A DNA stretch of 64,000 bases from Aliidongia dinghuensis (GTDB taxonomy: Bacteria; Pseudomonadota; Alphaproteobacteria; ATCC43930; CGMCC-115725), in NCBI RefSeq assembly GCF_014643535.1, contig NZ_BMJQ01000002.1:62001-126000 (forward strand), given 5' to 3'. Positions 16,017 through 24,953 of this stretch are shown here, piece by piece (the first letter of the stretch is position 1; every line of letters begins with the position of its first letter). Below the pieces are notes generated by a model, which was given only the letters and a program-made list of their open reading frames with translations, ran no database searches and had not been told where the DNA came from. Position numbers and translations under genes: made by a program.

Positions 16017-17899
16017 CCGCGACCCCCGCGCCCGACCTGATCCTGCATCGCGGCCTCTTCACCACGCTCGATCGCGCGAACCCGAATGCCAGCGCGGTGG
16101 CAATCACGAATGGCAAGTTCACCGCCGTCGGTCGCGACGAGGAGGTGATGCCGCTTGCCGGACCGGGCACGAAGGTGATCGATCTCAAGGGCCGGCGCGT
16201 GCTGCCCGGCCTGATCGACAATCACCTGCACATCATCCGCGGCGGCTTGAACTTCAACATGGAGCTGCGCTGGGACGGCGTGCGCTCGCTCGCCGACGCG
16301 ATGGCCATGCTGAAGCGCCAGGTCGCGATCACGCCGCCGCCGCAATGGGTGCGCGTCGTCGGCGGCTTCACCGAGCACCAGTTCGCCGAGAAGCGCCTGC
16401 CGACGATCGAGGAACTGAACGCCGTGGCCCCCGACACGCCGGTCTTCATCCTGCATCTCTATGATCGGGCGCTGCTGAACGCGGCAGCCCTGCGCGCCGT
16501 CGGCTACACCAAGGACACGCCGGAGCCGCCGGGTGGCTCGATCATCCGCGACGCGGCCGGCAACCCGACCGGCCTGCTCTTGGCCAAGCCCAATGCCGGC
16601 ATCCTCTATGCGACCTTGGCCAAGGGGCCGAAGCTGCCGTTCGACTACCAGGTCAACTCGACCCGGCACTTCATGCGCGAGCTCAACCGGCTGGGCGTCA
16701 CCGGCGCCATCGACGCCGGCGGCGGCTTCCAGAACTATCCGGAGGATTACGCGGTCATCCAGCAGCTCTCGGACGCGGGCCAGCTCACGATCCGGCTCGC
16801 CTACAATCTCTTCACCCAGAAGCCCAAGGCCGAGAAGGACGATTTCCTCAACTGGACGAAGACGTCCAAGTACAAGCAGGGCACCGATTATTTCCGGCAC
16901 AACGGCGCCGGCGAGATGCTGGTGTTCTCGGCCGCCGATTTCGAGGATTTCCGCCAGCCGCGCCCGGACATGGGGCCGGAGATGGAGGGCGAGCTCGAAG
17001 TGGTCGTGCGCGTGCTGGCAGAGAACCGCTGGCCCTGGCGACTGCATGCGACCTACGACGAGACGATCTCCCGGGCGCTCGACGTGTTCGAGCGGGTGAA
17101 CCAGGAGATCCCGCTCGAAGGGCTGCACTGGTTCTTCGACCATGCCGAGACGATCTCGGAGCGTTCGATCGACCGGATCGCGGCCTTGGGCGGCGGCATC
17201 GCGGTCCAGCACCGCATGGCCTACCAGGGCGAATATTTCGTCGAGCGCTATGGGCCGGGCGCCGCCGAGGCGACGCCGCCGGTCGCGCGCATGCTGGAGA
17301 AGGGCGTCAACGTCTCGGCCGGCACGGACGCGACCCGCGTCGCCTCCTACAATCCGTGGGTCTCGCTCGCTTGGCTCGTGACCGGCCGTACGGTTGGGGG
17401 CTTGCGGATCACGCCGCAGCGCAACTGCCTCGACCGCGAGACCGCACTCCGCATGTGGACCGAGAAGGTCACCTGGTTCTCGAACGAGGAAGGCAAGAAG
17501 GGCCGGATCGCAATCGGCCAGTTCGCCGATCTCGTGGTGCCCGACCGCGACTATTTCGCCTGTGCTGAGGGCGAGATCGCCGACACGACCGCGCTCCTGA
17601 CCCTGGTCGGTGGCAAGGTGGTCTATGGCGCCGGCGACTTCGCCGCGCATGACGAGAACCCGGTGCCGCCGGCCATGCCCGATTGGTCGCCGGTGCGGAC
17701 CTACGGCGGCTATGCCGCCTGGGGCGAGCCGGCGGGCGGGCAGGCGAACCTGCAGAGCCAAGCGGCACAATCCTGCGGCTGCGCGCATCACTGCAACGTC
17801 CATGGCCATGACCATGCGACGGCCTGGGGCGCCAAGCTGCCGATCTCGGACCTGAAAAGCTTCTGGGGCGCGCTCGGCTGCGCTTGCTGGGCGGTGTGA
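16013..17899 (+). CDS. YtcJ-like metal-dependent amidohydrolase with Cys/His-rich C-terminal tail
   Basis: 628 residues. The metal-binding motif is PGLIDNHLH (His71, His73) after an N-terminal beta-sandwich, as in amidohydrolase_3 proteins; a later HAE/His-Asp set lies near residues 380 and 440 (DHAETIS; SAGTDATR). Unlike plain YtcJ proteins it ends with about 45 extra residues rich in Cys and His: CGCAHHCNVHGHDH from residue 588, and GCACWAV at the very end. That tail could bind metal or couple to the XapX partner; this is inference. Substrate unknown. The enzyme has no signal peptide, so it is cytoplasmic. Confidence 0.9.
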   Translation: MTATPAPDLILHRGLFTTLDRANPNASAVAITNGKFTAVGRDEEVMPLAGPGTKVIDLKGRRVLPGLIDNHLHIIRGGLNFNMELRWDGVRSLADAMAMLKRQVAITPPPQWVRVVGGFTEHQFAEKRLPTIEELNAVAPDTPVFILHLYDRALLNAAALRAVGYTKDTPEPPGGSIIRDAAGNPTGLLLAKPNAGILYATLAKGPKLPFDYQVNSTRHFMRELNRLGVTGAIDAGGGFQNYPEDYAVIQQLSDAGQLTIRLAYNLFTQKPKAEKDDFLNWTKTSKYKQGTDYFRHNGAGEMLVFSAADFEDFRQPRPDMGPEMEGELEVVVRVLAENRWPWRLHATYDETISRALDVFERVNQEIPLEGLHWFFDHAETISERSIDRIAALGGGIAVQHRMAYQGEYFVERYGPGAAEATPPVARMLEKGVNVSAGTDATRVASYNPWVSLAWLVTGRTVGGLRITPQRNCLDRETALRMWTEKVTWFSNEEGKKGRIAIGQFADLVVPDRDYFACAEGEIADTTALLTLVGGKVVYGAGDFAAHDENPVPPAMPDWSPVRTYGGYAAWGEPAGGQANLQSQAAQSCGCAHHCNVHGHDHATAWGAKLPISDLKSFWGALGCACWAV

Positions 17900-17906
17900 G
17901 CGTTGA

Positions 17907-19325
17907 ATGGCGAAGCTGCCCTGGGGCTGGTTGTGCCGCGTGGTGGCGGCAGTGAGCCTGCTGCCGCTGCTGGCGGCAACAGGCCACGCCCAGGTTGTGC
18001 GTGATCCGCCGACGCCCTTCGGGCCGCTGCGCTATGACGACGATTTCCGGGACCCGGCCTCGCTGACCGGTGTGCTCGATGGGTTGAAGAACATTCCGCT
18101 CAGCGCCGATCCGACCTTCTATGCCAATGTCGGCGGCAGCCTGCGCGAGCGGTTCGAGAGCTTCAGCGAGCCGGCCTTCGGCTTCCGCCAGGCCGGCGGC
18201 TCGAGCGGCGAGAGCTATCTGCTGCATCGGGCCCTGCTCAATGCCGATGTCCACCTCGGGCCGTCGTTCCGCCTGTTCGCGCAATTGGGCGACGAGCTCG
18301 AGACCGGGCGCCGGCCGGGGCCGACGCCGACCGACGTGGACCGGCTCGACCTGGCACAGGGCTTCGTGGAGGCCAACCTGCCGGTGGACGACGGCGCCGA
18401 GTGGGGCTTCCGCGGCGGCCGGCAGGAGATGATGTTCGGCTCGAACCGCCTCGTCGACATCCGTGAGGGGCCGAACATCCGCCAGAGCTTCGATGGCGCC
18501 CGCATGTGGCTCAGCCTCGGCAGCCTACGGGTCGATGCGTTTTGGACCCGGCCGGTCGAGGACAAGCAGGGGCTGTTCGACGACCAGCCCGACCCGACGC
18601 AGGAATTCTATGGGGTCTACGGCACCGTGCCGGTCGCACCCGTGCCCGGGCTCAAGGTCGATCTCTATTGGCTGGGTCTCATTCGCCGCAACGCCGTTCT
18701 CGATGCCGGCCGGGCTGACGAGCGGCGCGACACGGTCGGCGCGCGGCTGTTCGGCGCGGTCGGACCGGTCGACTACAATGTCGAGGGTGTCTATCAATAC
18801 GGCCGGTTCGGCAATCGCGACATCGACGCCTTCGCTGTCTCTTCCGACACCGGCTGGACCTTCGCCTCGCTCTGGGCGACGCCGCGGCTCGGCCTCAGGG
18901 CCGACATCGACAGCGGCGGCAATTCGCGAGGGTCCGGCACGCTCGGCACGTTCTATCCGCTGTTCCCCAAGAACAACTATTTCACCGAGGCCAGTATCCA
19001 GACGCCGATGAACGACATCTCCGTCTATCCCACGCTGCAGATCCAGCCGCGCCGCGACCTCGCCTTCACCGTCGGCGTCGAATGGCTCTGGCGTGAGAAT
19101 ACCCACGACGGTTTCTACCAGCCGCCGGGCCTGCCCGTGGTGCCGGGCAATGCCAACAGACGGCGCTATCTCGGCACCTCGTCGATGGCCCAGGTCGAGT
19201 GGTACGCGACGGCCAATCTCGACCTCAACCTCGCCTATACGCATTTCGCCGCCGACGGCTTCCTGAAGGCCGCAGGCGCCAAGGACATCGACTGGGTGGG
19301 CGTCTGGACGACCTTCAACTTCTGA
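17907..19325 (+). CDS. Alginate-export (AlgE-like) family outer-membrane barrel
   Basis: 472 residues with a signal peptide of about 28 residues ending in GHAQ. After a proline-rich start comes the family pattern SADPTFYANVGGSLRERFE, alternating beta strands throughout, and a C-terminal aromatic residue (WTTFNF), as expected of an outer-membrane barrel. It is a paralog of the protein at 21752. Despite the family name there are no alginate biosynthesis genes here; members in catabolic clusters probably act as substrate pores. It starts 8 bases after the amidohydrolase stop. Confidence 0.88.
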   Translation: MAKLPWGWLCRVVAAVSLLPLLAATGHAQVVRDPPTPFGPLRYDDDFRDPASLTGVLDGLKNIPLSADPTFYANVGGSLRERFESFSEPAFGFRQAGGSSGESYLLHRALLNADVHLGPSFRLFAQLGDELETGRRPGPTPTDVDRLDLAQGFVEANLPVDDGAEWGFRGGRQEMMFGSNRLVDIREGPNIRQSFDGARMWLSLGSLRVDAFWTRPVEDKQGLFDDQPDPTQEFYGVYGTVPVAPVPGLKVDLYWLGLIRRNAVLDAGRADERRDTVGARLFGAVGPVDYNVEGVYQYGRFGNRDIDAFAVSSDTGWTFASLWATPRLGLRADIDSGGNSRGSGTLGTFYPLFPKNNYFTEASIQTPMNDISVYPTLQIQPRRDLAFTVGVEWLWRENTHDGFYQPPGLPVVPGNANRRRYLGTSSMAQVEWYATANLDLNLAYTHFAADGFLKAAGAKDIDWVGVWTTFNF

Positions 19326-19338
19326 CCGGAGACACGAC

Positions 19339-20304
19339 ATGCGCGCGATCCAGTTCACCGAGTTCGGCGACCCGTCCAAGCTGCAGCTGGCCACGCTGCT
19401 GGACCCCCAGCCCGACGAGGCGACGGCGGTCATCCGCATCAAGGCGGCGTCGGTCAACCCCAGCGACGTCAAGAACGTGGCGGGCCAGATGGAGCACACG
19501 GTGTTGCCGCGCGTGCCGGGGCGCGACTTCTCCGGCATCGTCGAGCATGGGCCTGCGGAATGGCTCGGCGCCGAAGTCTGGGGCACCGGCGGCGATATCG
19601 GCTTCCTGGAGGATGGGACTCACGCCGAGCGGATTGCCTTTCCTATCGCGTCGCTGGTGCGCAAGCCCACCAACCTGGACCATGCGACGGCATCGGCGAT
19701 CGGCGTCAACTTCGTCATTGCCTGGCTCGGCACCGTGACCTATGCCGGGCTCGCCGCCGGTGAGACGATCGCGGTCGTCGGCGCCGGCGGCGGTGTCGGA
19801 GGTGCCGTCGTGCAGATCGCCAAGGCGCGCGGCTGCCGGGTCATGGCGATCGACCGCAGGCCGCCATCGCCGGAGTCGCCGGCTGGCCGTCTGATCGATG
19901 ACTATGTTCCGGCCGACGCGGATGTCCCGGCCGAGGTCCGTCGCCTGACCGGCGGCACCGGCGCTTCGGTCGTGTTCGATGCCGTAGGCGGGGTCATGTT
20001 CGAGCCGGCGCTGCTTTCGCTCGCCCATCGCGGGCGTCTGGTCGAAATCAGCGGTACCGGCAAGCGGCGCGTCGAGTTCGACGTGATCGACTTCTACCAC
20101 AACGAAAGCCGCATCTTCGGCGCCGACAGCCGCAAGCTTGATACGTCCGCGTCCGCGGCCTTGTTGGCCGACCTGGTGCCGGGCTTCGAGAGCGGCGCGT
20201 ATTCTCCTCCGGTCATCGCCGCGACCTATCCGCTGGAGGAGGCGCGGGCGGCCTACGAAGCCGTCGCCAAGGGCACGGCCGGTCGAGTGGTCCTCACGCC
20301 GTAA
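19339..20304 (+). CDS. Quinone-oxidoreductase/zinc-type alcohol dehydrogenase-like protein (MDR superfamily)
   Basis: 321 residues of the medium-chain dehydrogenase fold: catalytic-domain start MRAIQFTEFGDP, GroES-like part with VPGRDFSGIVE, and the NADPH-binding VVGAGGGVGGAVVQIAKARG from about residue 150. The structural-zinc cysteine cluster of true alcohol dehydrogenases is absent, so a quinone or enone reductase is more likely. It lies 13 bases after the first barrel gene in the same operon. Confidence 0.9.
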   Translation: MRAIQFTEFGDPSKLQLATLLDPQPDEATAVIRIKAASVNPSDVKNVAGQMEHTVLPRVPGRDFSGIVEHGPAEWLGAEVWGTGGDIGFLEDGTHAERIAFPIASLVRKPTNLDHATASAIGVNFVIAWLGTVTYAGLAAGETIAVVGAGGGVGGAVVQIAKARGCRVMAIDRRPPSPESPAGRLIDDYVPADADVPAEVRRLTGGTGASVVFDAVGGVMFEPALLSLAHRGRLVEISGTGKRRVEFDVIDFYHNESRIFGADSRKLDTSASAALLADLVPGFESGAYSPPVIAATYPLEEARAAYEAVAKGTAGRVVLTP

Positions 20305-20333
20305 CAACCAAGAACCCGTCCGGAGTTTCTGTC

Positions 20334-21239
20334 ATGCACCTCATCGCCCGTCTCGCCTCGGCATCGGCCCTGGCTGCCGGCTTGGCTTTCGCAGCAGCGC
20401 CCTCGGCTTTCGCGGCCAAGGACAGCCCGGCCGTGGCCGTCGCCCCGCAGTACGACACGACGCACGTCTATGTAGCGCCCGAGGATTTCGACAAGTTCGT
20501 GGCGAGCCTCACCGCGACCTTCGGCGGCACCACGACGAAGCAGGGCGTCTTTACCGTGACGCCGACGCCGAGCCTCACCATGTCGCAGCTCGTGCTGACG
20601 CCGGCGGGCACGGTCTCGGTGTTCGGCTTCAAGACGCCGGTCCCGGCGCCGTTCGGGGCCGAGCGGACGGGCTATCTGGTCACCGACATGGATGCGGCCG
20701 TCATGGCGGCGCGCGCGACCGGCGCCGACGTGATCGTCCAGACCTTCCCCGACCCGATCGGGCGCGACGCGATCATCCAATGGCCGGGCGGCATCAACAC
20801 CCAGATCTACTGGCACACGACGGCGCCCGACTATCCGGCGCTGAAGACGATCCCGGAGAACCGGGTCTATGTCTCGCCGGACCGCGCCGACGCCTTCGTC
20901 AAGAGCTTCCTTGCGTTCTCGCACGGCAAGGTGACGGCCGACGAGAAACAGGCGCCGGGCATCGAGATCGGCCGGCCGAGCGACAGCTTCCGCCGCGTCG
21001 CCATCACGTCCACCTTCGGCAAGATGGCCGTGTTCGTGACCGATGGGCATCTGCCCTATCCCTACGGCCGCGAGATGACCGGCTATGAGGTGGCGGATCT
21101 CGCCGGCACACTCGACAGGGCCAAGACGGCCGGTGCCGAGGTGCTGGTCGCGCCCTACAGCACTGGCGCGCGCAGTGAGGCGATGGTGAAGTTCCCGGGC
21201 GGCTATGTCGCCGAGATCCACAGCGCAGCGGCGCACTAA
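20334..21239 (+). CDS. Exported glyoxalase/VOC-superfamily protein
   Basis: 301 residues. Residues 1-27 form a Sec signal peptide (ending AFA). Two VOC-type repeats follow, the first beginning DTTHVYVAPEDFDKFVASL and the second near residue 175 (NRVYVSPDRADAFVKSFL), each with the beta-alpha-beta pattern of glyoxalase/dioxygenase modules. VOC proteins are usually cytoplasmic, so a periplasmic one is unusual. Metal ligands cannot be assigned with certainty. Same operon direction as its neighbours. Confidence 0.85.
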   Translation: MHLIARLASASALAAGLAFAAAPSAFAAKDSPAVAVAPQYDTTHVYVAPEDFDKFVASLTATFGGTTTKQGVFTVTPTPSLTMSQLVLTPAGTVSVFGFKTPVPAPFGAERTGYLVTDMDAAVMAARATGADVIVQTFPDPIGRDAIIQWPGGINTQIYWHTTAPDYPALKTIPENRVYVSPDRADAFVKSFLAFSHGKVTADEKQAPGIEIGRPSDSFRRVAITSTFGKMAVFVTDGHLPYPYGREMTGYEVADLAGTLDRAKTAGAEVLVAPYSTGARSEAMVKFPGGYVAEIHSAAAH

Positions 21240-21306
21240 CGAGCACGGGGCTGGGGCAGGACGGCCGCCGCCCTGTTCCAGCCAACGGGTGGCGGCGGGT
21301 TGAATC

Positions 21307-21310
21307 GGAG
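21307..21310 (+). promoter_or_regulatory. Ribosome-binding site that decides the start of the cupredoxin-like gene
   Basis: GGAG at 21307-21310 is 8 bases before ATG 21319. A GTG at 21310 overlaps this site and so cannot use it. Confidence 0.5.
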
Positions 21311-21318
21311 TGACGTCG

Positions 21319-21744
21319 ATGCGGCAAAGCTCTCATGCCACCGCTCGCCTGGGGTTGGTGCTCGGAACGGTGCTTCTCGGCCAAGCGCTTGCCGCATGCA
21401 GCTTGTTCCAAGGTTCCGAACAACCGGTTTGGCGCACCGCGACCATCGTCGACGGACACTTCAATCCCGACAGCATTTCCCTTGCGGCTGGGACGCCGGC
21501 CACGCTCAAGGTCGGGCTCGTCGGGTTCATGGAGGCCTCGATCCGCAGCCCGGCGCTTGGGATCGAGCCGACCCTGCTGCCGACTAATCAGCCCCGCGAG
21601 AACAAGAGCCACAACGCCGGGCCGGGGAACTTCAAAATGGCGTCATTTCCGCTCAGGCCGATGGCCGCCGGCACGTACCAGATCATCTGCGACTGCGGCG
21701 GGCATGAGGAGATCCTGACGCTGACCGTGCAACCGGGGGGATAG
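21319..21744 (+). CDS. Cupredoxin-like lipoprotein
   Basis: 141 residues. Lipobox ALAAC puts the lipidated cysteine at residue 27. The mature part is a short beta-sandwich of the cupredoxin_1 type: early strand WRTATIVDGHFNPDSISL, a Met/His-containing loop, then GTYQIICDCGGHEEILTLTV, where the Cys and His would be copper ligands. The fold is a confident guess, copper binding less so. ATG 21319 is preferred to GTG 21310 because of the ribosome-binding site. Located in the periplasm, anchored to a membrane. Confidence 0.82.
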   Translation: MRQSSHATARLGLVLGTVLLGQALAACSLFQGSEQPVWRTATIVDGHFNPDSISLAAGTPATLKVGLVGFMEASIRSPALGIEPTLLPTNQPRENKSHNAGPGNFKMASFPLRPMAAGTYQIICDCGGHEEILTLTVQPGG

Positions 21745-21751
21745 CGTCGGC

Positions 21752-23191
21752 ATGCATCCCGCCACCGCACCGGGCACGAACGCGATGGGCCGGCACCCGA
21801 TGCGCGCCATCGGTGCTGCCGTTCTGGTACTCGCCTGCTGGCACCTCGAGCGCGCCCGGGCGCAGGACGCGCCGCCGGCGCGACCCGCGATCATGTTCAA
21901 CCGCTGGCAGGAGGACTGGTCGGTCCTGGCCGATCCCCGCGTGCCGCGCGAGCCGCTCGATGCGCTCAAGTACATCCCGCTGTCGGCGACGGATCCCGAG
22001 ACCTATCTGTCGTTCGGCGCCACGATCCGCGAGCGGTTCGAGTCCAATTCCGCGGCCCAGTTCGGGACCGCCGGCAACCGCTCCCAGAACTATGTGATCA
22101 GCCGCACGGAGCTGCATGCCGACCTGCATGTGGGCCAGCATGTCGAAAGCTTCCTGCAGCTGCAGAGCGACTTCGCGCCGGGCAAGACGCAGTTGGTGCC
22201 GGTCGACCGCAATCGCGCCGACATCGAGCAGGCGTTCGTCGTGGTGACGGAGCCGGCGGGCGACGGCACGCTGAAGCTGCGGCTCGGCCGGCAGCAATTC
22301 GCTTTCGACCTGCAGCGCTTCGTCTCGGTGCGCGACGGGCCCAACGTGCGGCAGTCCTACGACGCGGCCTGGGCCGATTACGAGACCTGGCCCTGGCGCT
22401 TCATCGGCTTCTACAGCCAGCCGGTGCAGACGCGGGACCGGCGGGCGTTCGACGATTTCAGCAACGGTCATCTGACATTCAGCGTGCTGCGCGTCGAGCG
22501 CAGGCTCACCCAGGCGATCAGCCTTTCGGCCTACTACTCCCATTACACCCAGGACGGCGCCCGGTACCTGAGCGTCACCGGCAACGAGCGGCGGGAGAAT
22601 TTCGACGTCCATCTGGACGGCACGGCCGCAGGCTTCGACTGGGACGTCGAGGGGATGGGGCAATTCGGGCGGATATCCAACGAGGATGTCGAGGCCTGGG
22701 GCATGGGCTCGCTCGGCGGCTATACTTTCGCGAACCTGCCCCTGACGCCCCGGCTCGGGCTGCAGATCGATGCGGCGTCGGGCGACAGCAATCCCCACGA
22801 CCGGACGCTCGGGACGTTCAACCCGCTCTTCCCGAACGGCGCCTATGTCACGCTCGCCGGCTACACCGGCTATACGAACTTCGTCCAGGTCAAGCCGTCG
22901 GTCACGATCCACCCGTTCGAAGATGCCAAGCTGATGTTTGCCGCGGCACCGCAATGGCGGGAGAGCACGGCAGACGCCGTCTATACCCAGCCGAACGTGC
23001 CGGTGCGCAACACGGCGGGCCGGGGCGACCTCTATACAGGCGCCTATAGTCAGGTGCGGCTCGACTGGGCCGTGTCGCGGTCCACCGCCTTCGCGGTCGA
23101 GGCCGTGCATTTCCAAGTGGGCGATACGATCCGGCGCGCCGGCGGCCACAACAGCGACTACGTCGGCGTCGAGATCAAATACGGGTGGTGA
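21752..23191 (+). CDS. Alginate-export (AlgE-like) family outer-membrane barrel, second copy
   Basis: 479 residues. An N-terminal signal peptide is likely from the internal Met at residue 17 (MRAIGAAVLVLACW) and ends at about ARAQ, so the true start may be ATG 21800 rather than 21752. The body follows the same plan as the barrel at 17907 (LKYIPLSATDPETYLSFGA; IRERFES; LRLGRQQF; VRDGPNVRQSYD) and ends in an aromatic residue (KYGW). It begins 7 bases after the cupredoxin-like lipoprotein gene. The two barrels are divergent paralogs within 2.5 kb. Confidence 0.86.
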   Translation: MHPATAPGTNAMGRHPMRAIGAAVLVLACWHLERARAQDAPPARPAIMFNRWQEDWSVLADPRVPREPLDALKYIPLSATDPETYLSFGATIRERFESNSAAQFGTAGNRSQNYVISRTELHADLHVGQHVESFLQLQSDFAPGKTQLVPVDRNRADIEQAFVVVTEPAGDGTLKLRLGRQQFAFDLQRFVSVRDGPNVRQSYDAAWADYETWPWRFIGFYSQPVQTRDRRAFDDFSNGHLTFSVLRVERRLTQAISLSAYYSHYTQDGARYLSVTGNERRENFDVHLDGTAAGFDWDVEGMGQFGRISNEDVEAWGMGSLGGYTFANLPLTPRLGLQIDAASGDSNPHDRTLGTFNPLFPNGAYVTLAGYTGYTNFVQVKPSVTIHPFEDAKLMFAAAPQWRESTADAVYTQPNVPVRNTAGRGDLYTGAYSQVRLDWAVSRSTAFAVEAVHFQVGDTIRRAGGHNSDYVGVEIKYGW

Positions 23192-23195
23192 GACC

Positions 23196-23867
23196 ATGAA
23201 GCTCGATCTGCCGGCGCTCCTGAGCCTCAACGGCGGCTATGTGGACACGGCCGGGTTCCTGGCCTTGCAGGGCCTGTTCACGGCGCATGTCACCGGGAAT
23301 TTCGTGACGTTCGGTGCGGCGATCGTGCTCGGCACCTCCGGGGCCTTGGCGAAGCTGTTGGCCCTGCCGATGTTCTGCCTGGTGGTGATCGTGACGAGGT
23401 GGCTCGGCCGCGGGCTCCCGCGTCTGGGATTGCCCGTGCTGCCGACGATGCTCGGCCTGAAAGTGGCGCTGCTCATCGCCGGGGCGGCACTCGCCATCCG
23501 GTTCGGCCCCTTCACCAACGGCGATGCCTGGACGGCGCTCGCCACCGGCATGGTCCTGGTCTCGGCCATGGCGATCCAGAACGCCGCCCATCGGATCCAT
23601 CTGGCGAGCGCGCCGCCGACCACGCTCATGACCGGCACGACCACCCAGATCATGATCGACGTGGCCGATCTCATCGGCGATCTGCCGGCGGAGGCGAGAG
23701 CGGCCGCACGCTCCCGCCTCGTTCGGATGTCGATCAGCGTCGCGAGCTTCGCCGTCGGCTGCGCCCTGGCGGCGACATTCTACGCCTTCCTCAACGTCTG
23801 GTGCTTCGTTGTGCCGCCGGTCCTGGGCTTGCTCTCGATGGCGCTGCGCACGACGGCCGCCGCCTGA
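23196..23867 (+). CDS. DUF1275 (YoaK-like) membrane protein
   Basis: 223 residues, about six hydrophobic segments. The first part (LSLNGGYVDTAGFLAL, then FTAHVTGNFV) is the diagnostic start of DUF1275 proteins, and AIQNAAHRIHL plus TTLMTGTTTQIM in the middle are also family hallmarks. Function of the family is unknown. It begins 4 bases after the barrel's stop, the last gene of the plus-strand cluster, and faces the convergent AraC gene at 23901. Confidence 0.9.
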   Translation: MKLDLPALLSLNGGYVDTAGFLALQGLFTAHVTGNFVTFGAAIVLGTSGALAKLLALPMFCLVVIVTRWLGRGLPRLGLPVLPTMLGLKVALLIAGAALAIRFGPFTNGDAWTALATGMVLVSAMAIQNAAHRIHLASAPPTTLMTGTTTQIMIDVADLIGDLPAEARAAARSRLVRMSISVASFAVGCALAATFYAFLNVWCFVVPPVLGLLSMALRTTAAA

Positions 23868-23900
23868 TGACGGCCGGCATGTCGCCCATGTAATTCACAG

Positions 23901-24824
23901 TCACGCGGCGTGTTCGCGCCGCCAGGCGCCGGGCGGCATCCCGACGACGCTCGTGAATACGCGGGTCAGGTGGCTCTGGTCGGCGAAGCCGCAATCGACG
24001 GCCGTTTCGGCGATCGCCGTCCCGGGACGCAGCAGCAGGTCTTTCGCCTGCTGAATCCGGCGATCGAGCAGCCATTTGTGCGGCGTCATGCCGGTCGTCT
24101 GCTTGAACGCCTTGATGAAATAGCTGCGCGACAGGCCGCATTCCGCGGCGATGGCCGTGATCGAGGCCTCTTTGCCGACATGCAGCAGCAGGAGCTCCCT
24201 GGCACGCCGCTCCTGCGGGCCCGACAGGCGCCCGATCTGCCGCGCCGCGGGCACCTGCAGGCCGCCATAGGTCTGGGCGAGGTGGCTGTTGAGCGCCAAT
24301 GCCACATGCTCGACGAACAGCGCCTTGGCCACCGTAGGATCGCTCAAGGCCGGCAGCAGGGCGCGCCCGAGGCTCGCCGCGATCGGATCGACGATGCCCG
24401 GCCCGCTGAAGAGCCGGTCGATCCGGCGGGCACCGCTTTCTTCAGCCAACCGATCCAGCGCCGCGCGGGGCACATGGAAGAACAGGAAGTCGAACGGGCT
24501 GCACAGATAGGCCGCATAGGCTTCGCTCAAATCGCGGATCCCGAGCGAGTCCGCCGGAAAGGACCGAGTCTCGGTGAAGCGCCCGTTGCGCACGAGCTGC
24601 TGGCTGTCGCCCCGGAGCGAAATCGAAACGAGGAACCCATCTTCCAGTGCGGGTGCCGACACTTGGCCGAAGACCGGCAGCGCCGACCGCTTGCGATGGA
24701 CGGTCAGATCGGAGTGCGGTTCCCAGCCGGTCCGAAGGAACCCGCGCTGGTTCTCGCCATAGTGCTGGGACAGATACTGCGCGAAACAGCTGTCCTCGGC
24801 CGATGGGGATCGGTGCCGGATCAT
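23901..24824 (-). CDS. AraC-family transcriptional regulator (paralog 2 of 3)
   Basis: 307 residues with an N-terminal effector domain and a C-terminal double helix-turn-helix (about residues 205-303; SITAIAAECGLSRSYFIKAF; CGFADQSHLTRVFTSVVG). It has no operon partner: the DUF1275 gene is convergent and the truncated AraC gene lies upstream on the same strand. It is close to paralog 1 over the whole DNA-binding half. Its promoter region contains a striking hairpin (24848-24890). Confidence 0.93.
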   Translation of the reverse strand: MIRHRSPSAEDSCFAQYLSQHYGENQRGFLRTGWEPHSDLTVHRKRSALPVFGQVSAPALEDGFLVSISLRGDSQQLVRNGRFTETRSFPADSLGIRDLSEAYAAYLCSPFDFLFFHVPRAALDRLAEESGARRIDRLFSGPGIVDPIAASLGRALLPALSDPTVAKALFVEHVALALNSHLAQTYGGLQVPAARQIGRLSGPQERRARELLLLHVGKEASITAIAAECGLSRSYFIKAFKQTTGMTPHKWLLDRRIQQAKDLLLRPGTAIAETAVDCGFADQSHLTRVFTSVVGMPPGAWRREHAA

Positions 24825-24847
24825 CAGAGTCGAGCCCAGATTGGTGC

Positions 24848-24890
24848 GCGGAGCACTAGTGCCGCGATCTGGCGGACTCTAGTGCTCCGC
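24848..24890. repeat. Long inverted repeat with nested inner stem
   Basis: Arms 24848-24859 (GCGGAGCACTAG) and 24879-24890 match perfectly over 12 bases with a 19-base spacer; inside the spacer CCGC 24862-24865 pairs with GCGG 24872-24875. It lies 24 bases upstream of the AraC start at 24824 and 64 bases downstream of the truncated AraC frame. It could be an operator or the scar of a mobile palindromic element. No T run follows on either strand, so it is not an ordinary terminator. Confidence 0.75.
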
Positions 24891-24953
24891 ACCCCTGGGA
24901 ATATTGTAGAGGAGTCACGTCGCTTGCCCAATAGGCGCATGCTCGCCCGGGGC

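Noticed and set aside
17907-23191. Alginate export locus
   Set aside because: Only the barrel family name points to alginate; no alg8, alg44, algK, algX or epimerase genes are present.
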